Below, one piece after another: positions 15,878 through 25,965 of a stretch of DNA of 64,000 nt. This DNA is from Pseudomonas congelans (GTDB lineage: Bacteria; Pseudomonadota; Gammaproteobacteria; Pseudomonadales; Pseudomonadaceae). A model generated the notes under the pieces. The model was not told the origin of the DNA and made no database searches. It saw only the letters and a list, made by a program, of their open reading frames with translations. The stretch lies in NCBI RefSeq assembly GCF_900103225.1, contig NZ_FNJH01000005.1, positions 1-64,000 on the forward strand, given 5' to 3'. The number at the start of each line of letters is the position of its first letter. The stretch's first letter is position 1. Position numbers and translations under genes: made by a program.

Positions 15878-16921
15878 ATGTCTGACCGCCTGACCCTCCT
15901 GCGTCCCGACGACTGGCACATTCACCTCCGTGACGGAGCTGTCTTGCCTCATACCGTTGCTGACGTAGCGCGAACTTTTGGCCGCGCAATCATCATGCCC
16001 AACCTCGTGCCTCCGGTACGCAACGCGCAGCAAGCCGATGCCTATCGCCAGCGCATTCTGGCTGCACGCCCGGCCGGCAGCCGCTTCGAGCCGTTGATGG
16101 TGCTGTACCTCACTGACCAGACCACGCCCGAGGACATCCGCACCGCCAAGGCCAGTGGCTTCGTGTACGCGGCCAAGCTGTATCCGGCCGGCGCCACCAC
16201 CAACTCCGATTCCGGTGTCACCAGCATCGACAAGATCTTCCCTGCCCTCGAAGCCATGGCCGAAGTCGGCATGCTGCTGCTGGTGCACGGGGAAGTGACG
16301 CGTGGCGAAATCGACGTGTTCGATCGCGAGAAAGTCTTCATCGACGAGCACCTGCGCCGTGTAGTCGAGCGCTTCCCGACCCTGAAAGTGGTGTTTGAAC
16401 ACATCACCACCGGTGAAGCGGTGCAGTTCGTCAATGAGGCTTCAGCCAATGTCGCGGCGACCATCACCGCGCATCACCTGCTGTACAACCGCAACCACAT
16501 GCTGGTCGGCGGGATTCGTCCGCACTTCTATTGCCTGCCGATCCTCAAGCGCAATACGCATCAGACGGCCCTGCTCGACGCGGCCACCAGCGGCAGCGGC
16601 AAGTTCTTCCTGGGCACCGACTCGGCGCCACATGCTCAGCATGCCAAGGAAAACGCTTGCGGTTGCGCCGGGTGCTATACCGCCTACGCAGCCATCGAAC
16701 TGTATGCAGAAGCTTTCGAGCAGCGTAACGCTCTGGACAAGCTGGAAGGCTTCGCCAGCCTTCACGGTCCGGCGTTCTACGGCTTGCCCGCCAATCAGGA
16801 CACCATCACGCTGGTGCGTGACGAGTGGACCGCCCCTGCCAGCCTGCCGTTCGGCGAGTTGACCGTTATCCCGCTGCGCGCTGGTGAAACACTGCGCTGG
16901 CGTCTGGAGGAACACGCGTGA
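15878..16921 (+). CDS. pyrC: dihydroorotase
   Basis: A 347-residue class II dihydroorotase in pyrimidine synthesis. The metal-binding HxH is in DDWHIHLRDG. The carboxylated Lys is in AAKLYPAGATTNSD, and the catalytic Asp is in FLGTDSAPH. I use the ATG at 15878 (MSDRLTLLRP), which gives the normal family length. The stop overlaps the rnt start by four bases (GTGA). Confidence 0.97.
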   Translation: MSDRLTLLRPDDWHIHLRDGAVLPHTVADVARTFGRAIIMPNLVPPVRNAQQADAYRQRILAARPAGSRFEPLMVLYLTDQTTPEDIRTAKASGFVYAAKLYPAGATTNSDSGVTSIDKIFPALEAMAEVGMLLLVHGEVTRGEIDVFDREKVFIDEHLRRVVERFPTLKVVFEHITTGEAVQFVNEASANVAATITAHHLLYNRNHMLVGGIRPHFYCLPILKRNTHQTALLDAATSGSGKFFLGTDSAPHAQHAKENACGCAGCYTAYAAIELYAEAFEQRNALDKLEGFASLHGPAFYGLPANQDTITLVRDEWTAPASLPFGELTVIPLRAGETLRWRLEEHA

Positions 16922-17595
16922 GTGAAGATCATTTTGACGACGAACACGAAGGCCACGGCGGTGGCGGCGGTTCCCGTCACCCGATGGCAGCGCGCTTTCG
17001 CGGCTACCTGCCAGTGGTCGTCGACGTAGAGACCGGCGGTTTCAATTCAGCCACCGACGCCTTGCTGGAAATCGCTGCGGTGACTATCGGCATGGATGAA
17101 AAAGGCTTCGTGTTCCCGGAACACACCTATTTCTTCCGCGTGGAACCGTTCGAGGGTGCCAACATCGAAGCGGCCGCGCTGGAGTTCACCGGCATCAAGC
17201 TCGATCACCCGCTGCGCATGGCAGTCAGCGAAGAAACCGCGATGAACGACATCTTCCGCGGCGTGCGCAAGGCCCTCAAAGCCAATGGCTGCAAGCGTGC
17301 GGTGCTGGTCGGCCACAACGCCAGCTTCGACCTCGGCTTCGTGAATGCCGCCGTTGCGCGGATGGACATGAAGCGCAACCCGTTTCACCCGTTCTCCAGC
17401 TTCGACACCGCCACCCTCGCCGGCCTGGCCTATGGTCAGACCGTGCTGGCAAAGGCCTGTCAGGCTGCCGGCATCGACTTTGACGGACGCGAGGCGCACT
17501 CGGCCCGTTACGACACCGAGAAGACGGCCGAGCTGTTTTGCGGCATCGTCAACCGCTGGAAAGAAATGGGCGGTTGGCAAGATTTCGACGACTGA
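16918..17595 (+). CDS. rnt: ribonuclease T
   Basis: A 225-residue DEDDh exonuclease that trims the 3' ends of tRNA and other stable RNAs. The Exo motifs are VVDVETGGFN, VGHNASFDLGF and the His/Asp pair in HSARYDTEKTAELF. The GTG start overlaps the pyrC stop. A Gly-rich, acidic N-terminal extension (DDEHEGHGGGGGS) precedes the catalytic fold. A terminator follows at 17617. Confidence 0.96.
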   Translation: MSEDHFDDEHEGHGGGGGSRHPMAARFRGYLPVVVDVETGGFNSATDALLEIAAVTIGMDEKGFVFPEHTYFFRVEPFEGANIEAAALEFTGIKLDHPLRMAVSEETAMNDIFRGVRKALKANGCKRAVLVGHNASFDLGFVNAAVARMDMKRNPFHPFSSFDTATLAGLAYGQTVLAKACQAAGIDFDGREAHSARYDTEKTAELFCGIVNRWKEMGGWQDFDD

Positions 17596-17616
17596 GGTCG
17601 TGACGTCTGTGAATGG

Positions 17617-17638
17617 ACCGGCCTTGTGCCGGTTTTTT
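17617..17638 (+). terminator. intrinsic terminator after rnt
   Basis: Short arms ACCGGC (17617-17622) and GCCGGT (17628-17633), continued by a T run to 17638. Confidence 0.85.
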
Positions 17639-17735
17639 CATGCCTGCAGCGGGACGACCCAGAGAGCACATCCATGATGCTTTTCTTGCGAAAGCAACCG
17701 CTCATCGCTCGACCTGAATACAACCCAAAACAGTT

Positions 17736-17760
17736 TTGACAAGCATTCTCATTAACATTA
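17736..17760 (-). promoter_or_regulatory. putative Fur box upstream of bfd
   Basis: Read on the minus strand, TAATGAGAATGCTT matches the core of the Fur consensus, in which AATGA/GAAT hexamers repeat. It sits about 45-70 bp before the bfd start. Fur repression of bfd under high iron is known in pseudomonads and fits. Confidence 0.6.
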
Positions 17761-17804
17761 AGCTCCTCGGCACCAAGCAATAAACCAGCGACGGTCCATA
17801 GCTT

Positions 17805-18023
17805 ATGTATGTTTGCCTCTGCCAAGGTGTCACCGACGGTCAAATCCGGGATGCAATTCTGGAAGGCTGCTGCAGTTATCGTGAAGTCCGTGAAACGCTG
17901 GGTGTTGCGACTAAATGCGGAAAATGCGCCTGCCTGGCAAAGGAAGTGGTGCGTGATACGCTGACCGAACTGCAAACAAGTCATGCATTGCTGGCCTATC
18001 CGGCAAAATTTTCAGCTGCCTGA
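17805..18023 (+). CDS. bfd: bacterioferritin-associated ferredoxin
   Basis: A 72-residue [2Fe-2S] protein. The four ligands are Cys4 and Cys6 (YVCLCQ) and Cys38 and Cys41 (CGKCAC). Bfd docks on bacterioferritin and passes electrons to its haem so that stored Fe3+ is released. The bacterioferritin gene follows at 18225. The upstream Fur-like box and downstream terminator make it a separate unit induced by iron starvation, while the bacterioferritin gene is controlled independently. Confidence 0.96.
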   Translation: MYVCLCQGVTDGQIRDAILEGCCSYREVRETLGVATKCGKCACLAKEVVRDTLTELQTSHALLAYPAKFSAA

Positions 18024-18040
18024 ATCCCCCTCTTTTAAAG

Positions 18041-18067
18041 AACCGGACACCCTGTCCGGTTTTTTTA
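18041..18067 (+). terminator. intrinsic terminator after bfd
   Basis: Arms AACCGGACA (18041-18049) and TGTCCGGTT (18053-18061), followed by T residues. Confidence 0.9.
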
Positions 18068-18224
18068 TGCCTGTAATTCAAGCGCTTAGCGTCAAGATGC
18101 GGAACTCAAACATTCTTATTCCTATTTAATTTCACTTATTATTCAACAACTTAGGTTTGACAGGCGTTTGAGTGCAGCTCACACTCGGCACTTATATACA
18201 CAAGCCACCGGCAGGACCTCGAAC

Positions 18225-18695
18225 ATGAAAGGCGACATTACCGTCATCCAGCATCTCAACAAGATCCTCGGGAACGAGCTGGTCGCTATCAATCAGTATT
18301 TCCTGCATGCGCGCATGTACGAAGACTGGGGTCTGAAAAAGCTGGGTGGGCATGAGTACAAAGAGTCCATCCATGCGATGAAGTACGCTGACAAGCTGAT
18401 CAAGCGCACGCTGTTTCTGGAAGGGCTGCCAAACCTGCAGGACCTGGGCAAGATCCTCATTGGTGAGCACACCAAGGAAATGCTGGAGTGCGACCTGAAG
18501 ATCGAGCAAAAAGGTCTGGCCGATCTTAAAGCCGCGATCGCTCACTTCGAGACGGTCGGTGACTTCGGCAGCCGTGAGCTGCTGGAAGACATCCTTGAGC
18601 CCAAGGAAGAGCAAATCGACTGGTTGGAGACTCAGCTGGGTCTGATCGTCAAAGTCGGTATCGAGAACTACCTGCAGTCGCAGATGGGTGACTGA
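18225..18695 (+). CDS. bfrB: bacterioferritin, haem-binding but with a degenerate ferroxidase centre
   Basis: A 156-residue four-helix ferritin starting at MKGDITVIQHL; the in-frame upstream ATG is less likely. Position follows P. aeruginosa bfrB, next to bfd. The haem ligand Met52 and the Bfd-docking residues Leu68 and Glu81 are kept. Of the six ferroxidase ligands in P. aeruginosa BfrB (E18, E51, H54, E94, E127, H130), only E18 and E94 remain; the others read A51, Y54, K127 and Q130. This resembles the alpha-type subunit of heteropolymeric bacterioferritins, which supplies haem while another subunit oxidises iron. A second Bfr gene elsewhere would be needed. Confidence 0.92.
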   Translation: MKGDITVIQHLNKILGNELVAINQYFLHARMYEDWGLKKLGGHEYKESIHAMKYADKLIKRTLFLEGLPNLQDLGKILIGEHTKEMLECDLKIEQKGLADLKAAIAHFETVGDFGSRELLEDILEPKEEQIDWLETQLGLIVKVGIENYLQSQMGD

Positions 18696-18716
18696 TTTCC
18701 CCATCGCGCCGCAATG

Positions 18717-18749
18717 AAAAAGCCCGCCTCAATCGAGAGCGGGCTTTTT
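18717..18749 (+). terminator. intrinsic terminator after bfrB
   Basis: Arms AAAAAGCCCGC (18717-18727) and GCGGGCTTTTT (18739-18749). The A and T flanks make it usable in both directions, also for grxD on the minus strand. Confidence 0.92.
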
Positions 18750-18821
18750 CTTGTGCGTAAAACCATGCTGGAGCGTAGGGAACGGTAATCGCGACTATCG
18801 TGCGACGCTCTGTGCAAGACT

Positions 18822-19148
18822 TTACTCGGCCTTGGCGGCGGATGCTTCCTTGACCAAGGTCTGCAACGAACCGTCAGCCATCATCTCGGTGATGATGTCG
18901 CTACCACCCACCAGCTCACCGGCAACCCACAGTTGCGGGAACGTCGGCCAGTTGGCGTACTTTGGCAGGTTGGCGCGGATTTCAGGGTTTTGCAGAATGT
19001 CGACGTAGGCAAACTTTTCGCCACACGCCATCAATGCCTGGGAAGCCTTGGCCGAAAAGCCGCATTGCGGGGCGTTCGGAGCGCCTTTCATGTAAAGCAG
19101 AATGGTGTTGTTGGCAATCTGCTCTTTGATCGTTTCGATGATATCCAT
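18822..19148 (-). CDS. grxD: monothiol glutaredoxin
   Basis: A 108-residue CGFS-type glutaredoxin. The active site PQCGFSAKA begins near residue 28, and the glutathione-binding WPTFPQLWV and GGSDI blocks are present. Proteins of this class bind a bridging [2Fe-2S] cluster and take part in Fe-S trafficking in the cytosol. The position beside the bacterioferritin genes is conserved in pseudomonads. GAGGTGCTCC lies just before the ATG. Confidence 0.95.
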   Translation of the reverse strand: MDIIETIKEQIANNTILLYMKGAPNAPQCGFSAKASQALMACGEKFAYVDILQNPEIRANLPKYANWPTFPQLWVAGELVGGSDIITEMMADGSLQTLVKEASAAKAE

Positions 19149-19236
19149 GGAGCACCTCGGCTGAAATATCCGACTCAGTTGTCGGCACGGTGGCGCATTG
19201 TAACGAAATCCCGAGCATGACGCTCTGTCTTGAGCC

Positions 19237-21345
19237 TTAACACGCCACTACCCGCACCGGCACCCCGTTCAACGCCGCGTTGCCGGACAGTACGTCGAGT
19301 TGCCGTTCGTCGGTCAGGTCATTGGCGCTGACGCCGGGCAGGCTCTGGGCGATCGCCATTTTTACCCCTGCACGCGAATGGCCCCAACCGTGCGGCAGGC
19401 TGACCACACCGGGCATCATGTCCAGACTGCCCAGCACCTGAACCTCGATCATCCCGATCCGGGAGCTGACCCGAACCTGCTGGCCGTCGCTCAGACCACG
19501 GCACGCGAGATCGTCAGGATGCATCAGCAGTTGATGCCGGGGTTTGCCCTTCACCAGTCGATGGTAGTTGTGCATCCAGGAATTGTTACTGCGCACATGC
19601 CTGCGGCCAATCAGCAGCAACTCGCCTGCCTGTGGAGCAGGCTCGGCTGCAAAGCGCGCCAGGTCAGCCATGATCACCTCTGGCGCGGCCTGAATGCGGC
19701 CATTGGCGGTCTTCAGGCGCTCTGCCAGATTAGACTTCAAAGCGCCCAGATCAAGACCGTGCGGATGATTGTCCAGAGTTTCCAGTGACAGCTTATGGGG
19801 TGATGCATCGCCATAGAGACCTGCACGCAGCCCGCGATCAATCATCTGCGCAGGCGGCAACGTAGGTTTCAGCGCGCGCTCGGCCTTGGCAGCAAAGGAG
19901 CTGGCCAGCCCGACGAAGATCTCCCAGTCGTGCAGCGCACCTTCGGGCTTGTCGAAAATGGCCCGATTGAAGCGCGTGACGTTACGCACGGCCAGAGTGT
20001 TGAAGGTGGTGTCGTAGTGATCATTTTCCAGTGCCGAGGTGGACGGCAGGATCAAGTCGGCGTGGCGAGTGGTCTCGTTGATGTAAAGATCGATGCTGAG
20101 CATGAACTCGAGCCCTTCGAGCGCCCGCTCCAGCTGACGGCCGTTGGGCGTCGACAGCACCGGGTTGCCCGCAACGGTCACCAACGCGCGAACCTGCCCT
20201 TCCCCCTCCACGAGCATTTCCTCGGCCAGCGCCGAAACCGGCAACTCGCCGCCATACTCCGGCAGGCCTGACACCCTGCTTTGCCACAGATTGAAATGAC
20301 CACCGGAGGTCGAGCTGACGAGGTCGACGGCGGGCTCTGTACACAGCGCGCCACCCACACGATCCAGGTTGCCAGTCACCAGATTGATCAGTTGTGCCAG
20401 CCAATGGCACAGCGTGCCGAAGGTCTGAGTCGACACGCCCATTCGCCCATAACACACCGCCTTGTCAGCGGCCGCGAAATCCCGTGCCAGTTGCCGGATC
20501 TGCTCGGCAGCGATACCGCAGCGCGGGCCCATGGCCTCTGCCGTGAAGCCGGCAATGGCGTGTCGAACCTGCTCCAGACCGTCGACAGGCAAGTGGCTCT
20601 CGCGGGTCAGCCCCTCCTCGAATAGTGTGTTGAGCAGCCCGAACAGCAATGCCGCGTCACCGCCCGGCCGTACAAACAGATGCTGGTCGGCGATGGCTGC
20701 CGTCTCACTGCGGCGCGGGTCGATGACCACCAGTTTGCCGCCGCGTTGCTGGATCGCTTTCAGACGCTTTTCGACATCCGGTACCGTCATGATGCTGCCG
20801 TTGGACGCCAACGGGTTGCCGCCGAGAATCAGCATGAAGTCGGTGTGATCGATATCCGGAATCGGCAACAGCATGCCGTGGCCATACATAAGGAAACTGG
20901 TGAGGTGATGCGGCAACTGATCGACCGACGTGGCCGAAAAGCGATTGCGGGTCTTGAGCAGGCCGAGAAAGTAATTGCTGTGGGTCATCAACCCATAGTT
21001 ATGCACGCTGGGGTTGCCTTGATAAACCGCTACTGCATTCTGCCCATGGAGCTGCTGAATGGCGTAAAGCCGTTCAGCCACCAGATCGAACGCCTGCTGC
21101 CAGGCAATCGGCTGCCACTGATCACCAGTGCGTAGCATCGGCTGTCGCAGGCGATCAGGGTCGTTCTGGATGTCCTGCAGCGCTATGGCCTTGGGGCAGA
21201 TATGACCGCGGCTGAACGTGTCCAGCGGGTCACCTTTGATCGAGGTGATACGCGGCGCAGAATCCGCCTCCACAACGGTCTCGATCACAAGACCACATAT
21301 GGCCTCGCACAGATGGCAGGCTCGGTAGTGTTCAGTCCGGGTCAT
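19237..21345 (-). CDS. molybdopterin-dependent oxidoreductase (formate dehydrogenase/nitrate reductase-like)
   Basis: A 702-residue member of the DMSO-reductase superfamily. An N-terminal 4Fe-4S motif (CHLCEAICG, then GHICPKA) is followed by the molybdopterin-binding domains and a C-terminal molydopterin dinucleotide-binding domain (QVRVSSRIGM, SLPHGWGHSR). It has no twin-arginine signal, so it is probably cytosolic. I use the ATG at 21345 (MTRTEHYRACH), which has GAGG upstream. The substrate is unknown and no partner subunits or cofactor-synthesis genes are adjacent. Homologues are often annotated as oxidoreductase alpha subunits of assimilatory type. Confidence 0.85.
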   Translation of the reverse strand: MTRTEHYRACHLCEAICGLVIETVVEADSAPRITSIKGDPLDTFSRGHICPKAIALQDIQNDPDRLRQPMLRTGDQWQPIAWQQAFDLVAERLYAIQQLHGQNAVAVYQGNPSVHNYGLMTHSNYFLGLLKTRNRFSATSVDQLPHHLTSFLMYGHGMLLPIPDIDHTDFMLILGGNPLASNGSIMTVPDVEKRLKAIQQRGGKLVVIDPRRSETAAIADQHLFVRPGGDAALLFGLLNTLFEEGLTRESHLPVDGLEQVRHAIAGFTAEAMGPRCGIAAEQIRQLARDFAAADKAVCYGRMGVSTQTFGTLCHWLAQLINLVTGNLDRVGGALCTEPAVDLVSSTSGGHFNLWQSRVSGLPEYGGELPVSALAEEMLVEGEGQVRALVTVAGNPVLSTPNGRQLERALEGLEFMLSIDLYINETTRHADLILPSTSALENDHYDTTFNTLAVRNVTRFNRAIFDKPEGALHDWEIFVGLASSFAAKAERALKPTLPPAQMIDRGLRAGLYGDASPHKLSLETLDNHPHGLDLGALKSNLAERLKTANGRIQAAPEVIMADLARFAAEPAPQAGELLLIGRRHVRSNNSWMHNYHRLVKGKPRHQLLMHPDDLACRGLSDGQQVRVSSRIGMIEVQVLGSLDMMPGVVSLPHGWGHSRAGVKMAIAQSLPGVSANDLTDERQLDVLSGNAALNGVPVRVVAC

Positions 21346-21477
21346 CGCAGCCTCAGATCCTGGCATGGCAATCCGATTGATTGCCGAACACTCACTATGG
21401 TGCTCTGCCATGCCCCGCGCCACTGACCTTCACCTCATGAATCGGGGTGCATCAGGCACGCGGATGAGTTGGCCGAA

Positions 21478-21771
21478 TCAACCGCCGATAGGCGTAACGA
21501 CCTTGCGCTGTTGCTGGATTTCAGCCACGGTTTCGACCTGTTCCTGCGCCACGTGGACGCCGGTCAGGTCGCCAATCAGGCGCCAGTGCTCGTCGAGGCC
21601 TGAGCTGATGGTGGCCATGCGATCAATCATGCGCCGCCCCGCCGTTCGCGTGACTTCGTCCTCGCTGCGCAGCAGCTCGAAAGACATCGAGGTCATCGAG
21701 GCTGTCAGATGGGTAAGCGTGCGGGCGGTGAGCCCGAGCAACTCCGTTAATTGATGCTCTTTTGAGTCCAT
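21478..21771 (-). CDS. conserved Pseudomonas hypothetical protein
   Basis: A 97-residue, mostly helical protein without a signal peptide or Cys. The middle (SFELLRSEDEVTRTAGRRMID) is charged. It lies between the molybdopterin enzyme and argF, where P. aeruginosa has a similarly sized gene (PA3536 as I recall). A GGGGTGGGGGA segment precedes the ATG. Function unknown. Confidence 0.7.
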   Translation of the reverse strand: MDSKEHQLTELLGLTARTLTHLTASMTSMSFELLRSEDEVTRTAGRRMIDRMATISSGLDEHWRLIGDLTGVHVAQEQVETVAEIQQQRKVVTPIGG

Positions 21772-22224
21772 TCCCCCACCCCTTGATCAGTAATGTATCG
21801 GCAACGATTTATAACCCACGTCCGGGATTAAAGAAACGGTCCTTGTTTCAAGCCCGTGAAGTGCATCCCATCAGGCAACGCCCGCGCAAACGTGGACTGT
21901 TACAGGATTGGTACTAATTGCCAAGCGCTATTTGGGCAGTGTACAAATGCTGCCTTCGGAAAAAGTGCAGATGGCTGTCAACCTTCTCAGCGTAGCCAGT
22001 TTTTGCCCCGTCAACACAGAATAACGGCGCCCCTTCTGTCCGGGACGCCAGTAGTACCCATGCTTCATAAAAACGCATGCTATTGGTAAGACGCGACATT
22101 TTTTTATACTATCGCGCCTTTCTTATTCGTCGCCCCGTGCGGCCTCCGCCGCAGGTCTCGCCCGTTTTATCGATAAAAACCGGCTTTGATAACCTGCGGT
22201 CTGTTGCAGAAAAGGTAGTTAATC
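21772..22224. other. intergenic region upstream of argF
   Basis: About 450 bp without a credible ORF. It holds the argF promoter; TTTTTTATACTATCG near 22100-22116 is A/T-rich and could be the -10 region. ArgR control of argF is known in pseudomonads, but I cannot place an operator with confidence. Confidence 0.45.
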
Positions 22225-23141
<917 letters not shown>

Positions 23142-23145
<4 letters not shown>

Positions 23146-24215
23146 ACCCGTTGCTGCTGAACCTGCGCAACCTCGCTTGCGGCTATCAGAACCAGCGTGT
23201 GGTGCAGGATCTGAACCTGCACCTCAACGCGGGCGATATCGGCTGCCTGCTGGGCTCATCGGGCTGCGGCAAGACCACAACACTGCGCGCCATTGCCGGT
23301 TTCGAACCGATCCATGCGGGCGAGATCACCCTGGCGGGCGAAGTAATCTCCCGTCCGGGCTGGACGCTGCCTCCGGAGAAACGCCGCATCGGTATGGTGT
23401 TTCAGGATTACGCGCTGTTCCCGCACCTGAGTGTCGCCGAAAACATTGCATTCGGCATTCGCAACCACCCGCGCCTGGATCAGGTGATCGCCGAGTTGCT
23501 TGAACTGGTCAACCTCGGCGCGCTGGGCAAGCGCTATCCTCACGAGCTGTCCGGTGGCCAGCAACAGCGAGTGGCGCTGGCCAGAGCGCTGGCGCCCGAG
23601 CCGCAACTCCTGCTGCTCGATGAACCCTTCTCCAATCTGGACGGCGAGTTGCGTCGGCGTCTGAGCCATGAGGTGCGCGATATTCTCAAGGCGCGGGGCA
23701 CCAGCGCGATCCTCGTGACACATGATCAGGAAGAGGCGTTTGCCGTCAGCGATCACGTAGGCGTATTCAAGGAGGGGCGTCTGGAACAGTGGGACACGCC
23801 TTACAATCTGTATCACGAACCCAAAACGCCGTTCGTTGCCAGCTTCATCGGTCAGGGCTATTTCATTCGCGGACAAATGATGAATCCGGAATCGGTGCAT
23901 ACCGAACTCGGCATTCTGCGCGGCAACCGGGCATACCCGGGCGTCAGTGGCGCCGCGGTGGATGTGTTGCTACGCCCTGACGACATCGTCTACGCCCCAG
24001 ACAGCGACCTGAAAGCACGGGTCATCGGTCGGACGTTTCAAGGCGCCTCGACGCTGTATCGACTGCAACTGTCGACCGGCAGTCAGCTGGAAGCCATTTT
24101 CCCCAGCCATGCCGACCACAGCCAGGGTGAGGAGGTCGGTATTCGTGTGGCAGCAGACCATCTGGTGCTGTTCCCGGCGCCCGGCAGCGTGGCAGTGCAT
24201 ACGCTCAATAACTGA
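23142..24215 (+). CDS. ABC transporter ATP-binding protein, FbpC/PotA type
   Basis: A 357-residue ATPase starting at the ATG that overlaps the argF stop (ATGA at 23142). It has Walker A GSSGCGKTTT, the signature LSGGQQQRVALARAL and Walker B LLLDEPFSNLD. The C-terminal TOBE domain begins near residue 240 and is typical of iron(III) or polyamine importer ATPases. No permease or binding protein is next to it, so its partners must be elsewhere. The argF-ABC overlap is shared with other pseudomonads as far as I recall. Confidence 0.9.
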
Positions 24216-24223
24216 GGCGCAGG

Positions 24224-24694
24224 TTATTCCCTGCCGATCGGGGCAAACCTGGCCTGGGTATGCTCAGCCAGCACCGCTGGCGAAAGCTCGACCTCGAGCC
24301 CCCTCCTCCCGGCACTGACATAAATGCTTGCAAAACGCTGCGCGGTCTCGTCGATAAAGGTACGCAGACGCTTTTTCTGGCCCAAGGGGCTGATGCCACC
24401 CAACAGGTATCCCGTCGAGCGCTGTGCCGCGGCCGGGTCGGCCATTTCGGTTTTTTTTGCCCCCGCAGCCTGCGCCAGAGCCTTCAGATCAAGTGTTCCG
24501 ACGACTGGCACGACGGCCACCAGTAACTCGCCTTTTTCGGTGCTGGCGAGCAGCGTCTTGAAAACCTGTGCAGGCTCCAGACCCATATTTTCCGCTGCCT
24601 CCAGCCCATATGACGGCGCTTTCGGATCATGTTCATAGCTGTGAATGCGATGTTCGGCGCGGTTTTTTTTCAGCAAATCCAGTGCGGGTGTCAT
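24224..24694 (-). CDS. ybaK: Cys-tRNA(Pro)/Cys-tRNA(Cys) deacylase YbaK
   Basis: A 156-residue YbaK/EbsC-family editing protein that hydrolyses mischarged Cys-tRNA(Pro). It starts at MTPALDLLKKN and carries the core LDLKALAQAAGAKKTEMA and GYLLGGISPLGQKKR. It is cytosolic and acts in trans with ProRS. It ends head-to-tail against the ABC ATPase gene. Confidence 0.93.
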   Translation of the reverse strand: MTPALDLLKKNRAEHRIHSYEHDPKAPSYGLEAAENMGLEPAQVFKTLLASTEKGELLVAVVPVVGTLDLKALAQAAGAKKTEMADPAAAQRSTGYLLGGISPLGQKKRLRTFIDETAQRFASIYVSAGRRGLEVELSPAVLAEHTQARFAPIGRE

Positions 24695-25047
24695 GCAGCG
24701 CTCCAAAGGGTTCCGAATGCCCGTCACTTTAAGCGAAGTAAAGTGAACATGCCTTGATTCACGCCACCTGCGACACTGATGGCCTTTTGAAAACAGTCTG
24801 AATTCACCGGAATAAAGCGGTCCTACGGGGTCTTTGTGGGCTACTGGCGATTTTCTGACCGTTCGGTTCCGACCTTTGACAGCGTTGTTTCTTGTCTATA
24901 TTTTTTCGTTTACGAATATTATCGAAAGCGGTTTTTCGGTATAACTCGCATCGGCGATCAGAAATGGGGTTTTTTCTGAGACGCACGAATAACGAGCACC
25001 CACGCCTGTCTCAGGGTGCCGAGACAAAAACAAAAAATGAGGTATCC
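24695..25047. other. intergenic region with the glpF promoter
   Basis: About 350 bp with no convincing ORF. It contains the GlpR-type operator at 24901-24920 and the likely glpFK promoter. The in-frame ATG at 24892 inside it is not the glpF start. Confidence 0.55.
24901..24920 (+). promoter_or_regulatory. putative GlpR operator upstream of glpF
   Basis: TTTTTTCGTTTACGAATATT matches 17 of 20 positions of the E. coli GlpR consensus as I remember it (WATKYTCGWWMRMGAACATW). A GlpR gene is in the same cluster. Confidence 0.6.
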
Positions 25048-25905
25048 ATGTCCATCGCACTAAAACAACCGACGCTCACCGGGCAATGTGTGGCTGAATT
25101 TCTTGGCACCGCCCTGATGATTTTTTTCGGCACAGGATGCGTTGCAGCGCTCAAGGTCGCGGGAGCCACCTTCGGCCTTTGGGAAATCTGCATCATCTGG
25201 GGCATGGCCGTCAGCATGGGGATCTACCTCAGCGCCGGCATTTCGGGTGCCCATCTCAACCCGGCCGTCAGCATCGCGCTGAGTCTGTTCGCCGGTTTTG
25301 AAAAACGTAAATTGCCCTTTTATATCTCGGCGCAAATCGCGGGCGCGTTCTGCGGAGCGGGTCTGGTGTACCTGCTGTACATCAGCCTTTTTTTCGACTT
25401 CGAACATGCTCACCATATCGTTCGCGGCAGCGTGCAGAGCCTTGAACTGGCGTCGGTGTTTTCGACGTATCCAAACCCGGCCATTTCGGTCGGTCAGGCC
25501 TTTCTGGTCGAAGTGGTCATCACCACGATTCTGATGGGTGTGATCATGGCCTTGGGCGATGACAGCAATGGTTTGCCGCGCGGCCCGCTGGCACCCTTGC
25601 TGATCGGCCTGCTGGTAGCCGTGATCGGCAGCTCGATGGGCCCGCTGACCGGTTTCGCCATGAACCCGGCGCGCGACTTCGGTCCGAAGCTGATGACGTT
25701 CTTCGCCGGCTGGGGTGAAATGGCCTTCACCGGCGGTCGCGACATTCCTTATTTCCTGGTTCCGATTTTTGCGCCCATTCTGGGTGCCTGCCTTGGTGCT
25801 GCTGGCTACCGCGCATTGATTGCGCGTCATCTGCCAAGCGCCGTTCCTGTTGAAAATGAAAAAGAGGCTCCTGTGGTTCGCGGCAAAGTTCAGGTTTCAT
25901 CTTGA
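25048..25905 (+). CDS. glpF: glycerol uptake facilitator
   Basis: A 285-residue aquaglyceroporin of the inner membrane. The two pore motifs are both present as NPA-type sequences: GAHLNPAVS near residue 70 and FAMNPARDFG near 205. Six membrane helices are evident. I use the ATG at 25048 (MSIALKQPTL), which gives normal length. It is the first gene of glpFK-R and is likely repressed by GlpR. Confidence 0.96.
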   Translation: MSIALKQPTLTGQCVAEFLGTALMIFFGTGCVAALKVAGATFGLWEICIIWGMAVSMGIYLSAGISGAHLNPAVSIALSLFAGFEKRKLPFYISAQIAGAFCGAGLVYLLYISLFFDFEHAHHIVRGSVQSLELASVFSTYPNPAISVGQAFLVEVVITTILMGVIMALGDDSNGLPRGPLAPLLIGLLVAVIGSSMGPLTGFAMNPARDFGPKLMTFFAGWGEMAFTGGRDIPYFLVPIFAPILGACLGAAGYRALIARHLPSAVPVENEKEAPVVRGKVQVSS

Positions 25906-25965
25906 ATGTCACTCAATTTGAATCTCACACAACTGAATCCCACCCAATAATGCAAGGCAATCGAC

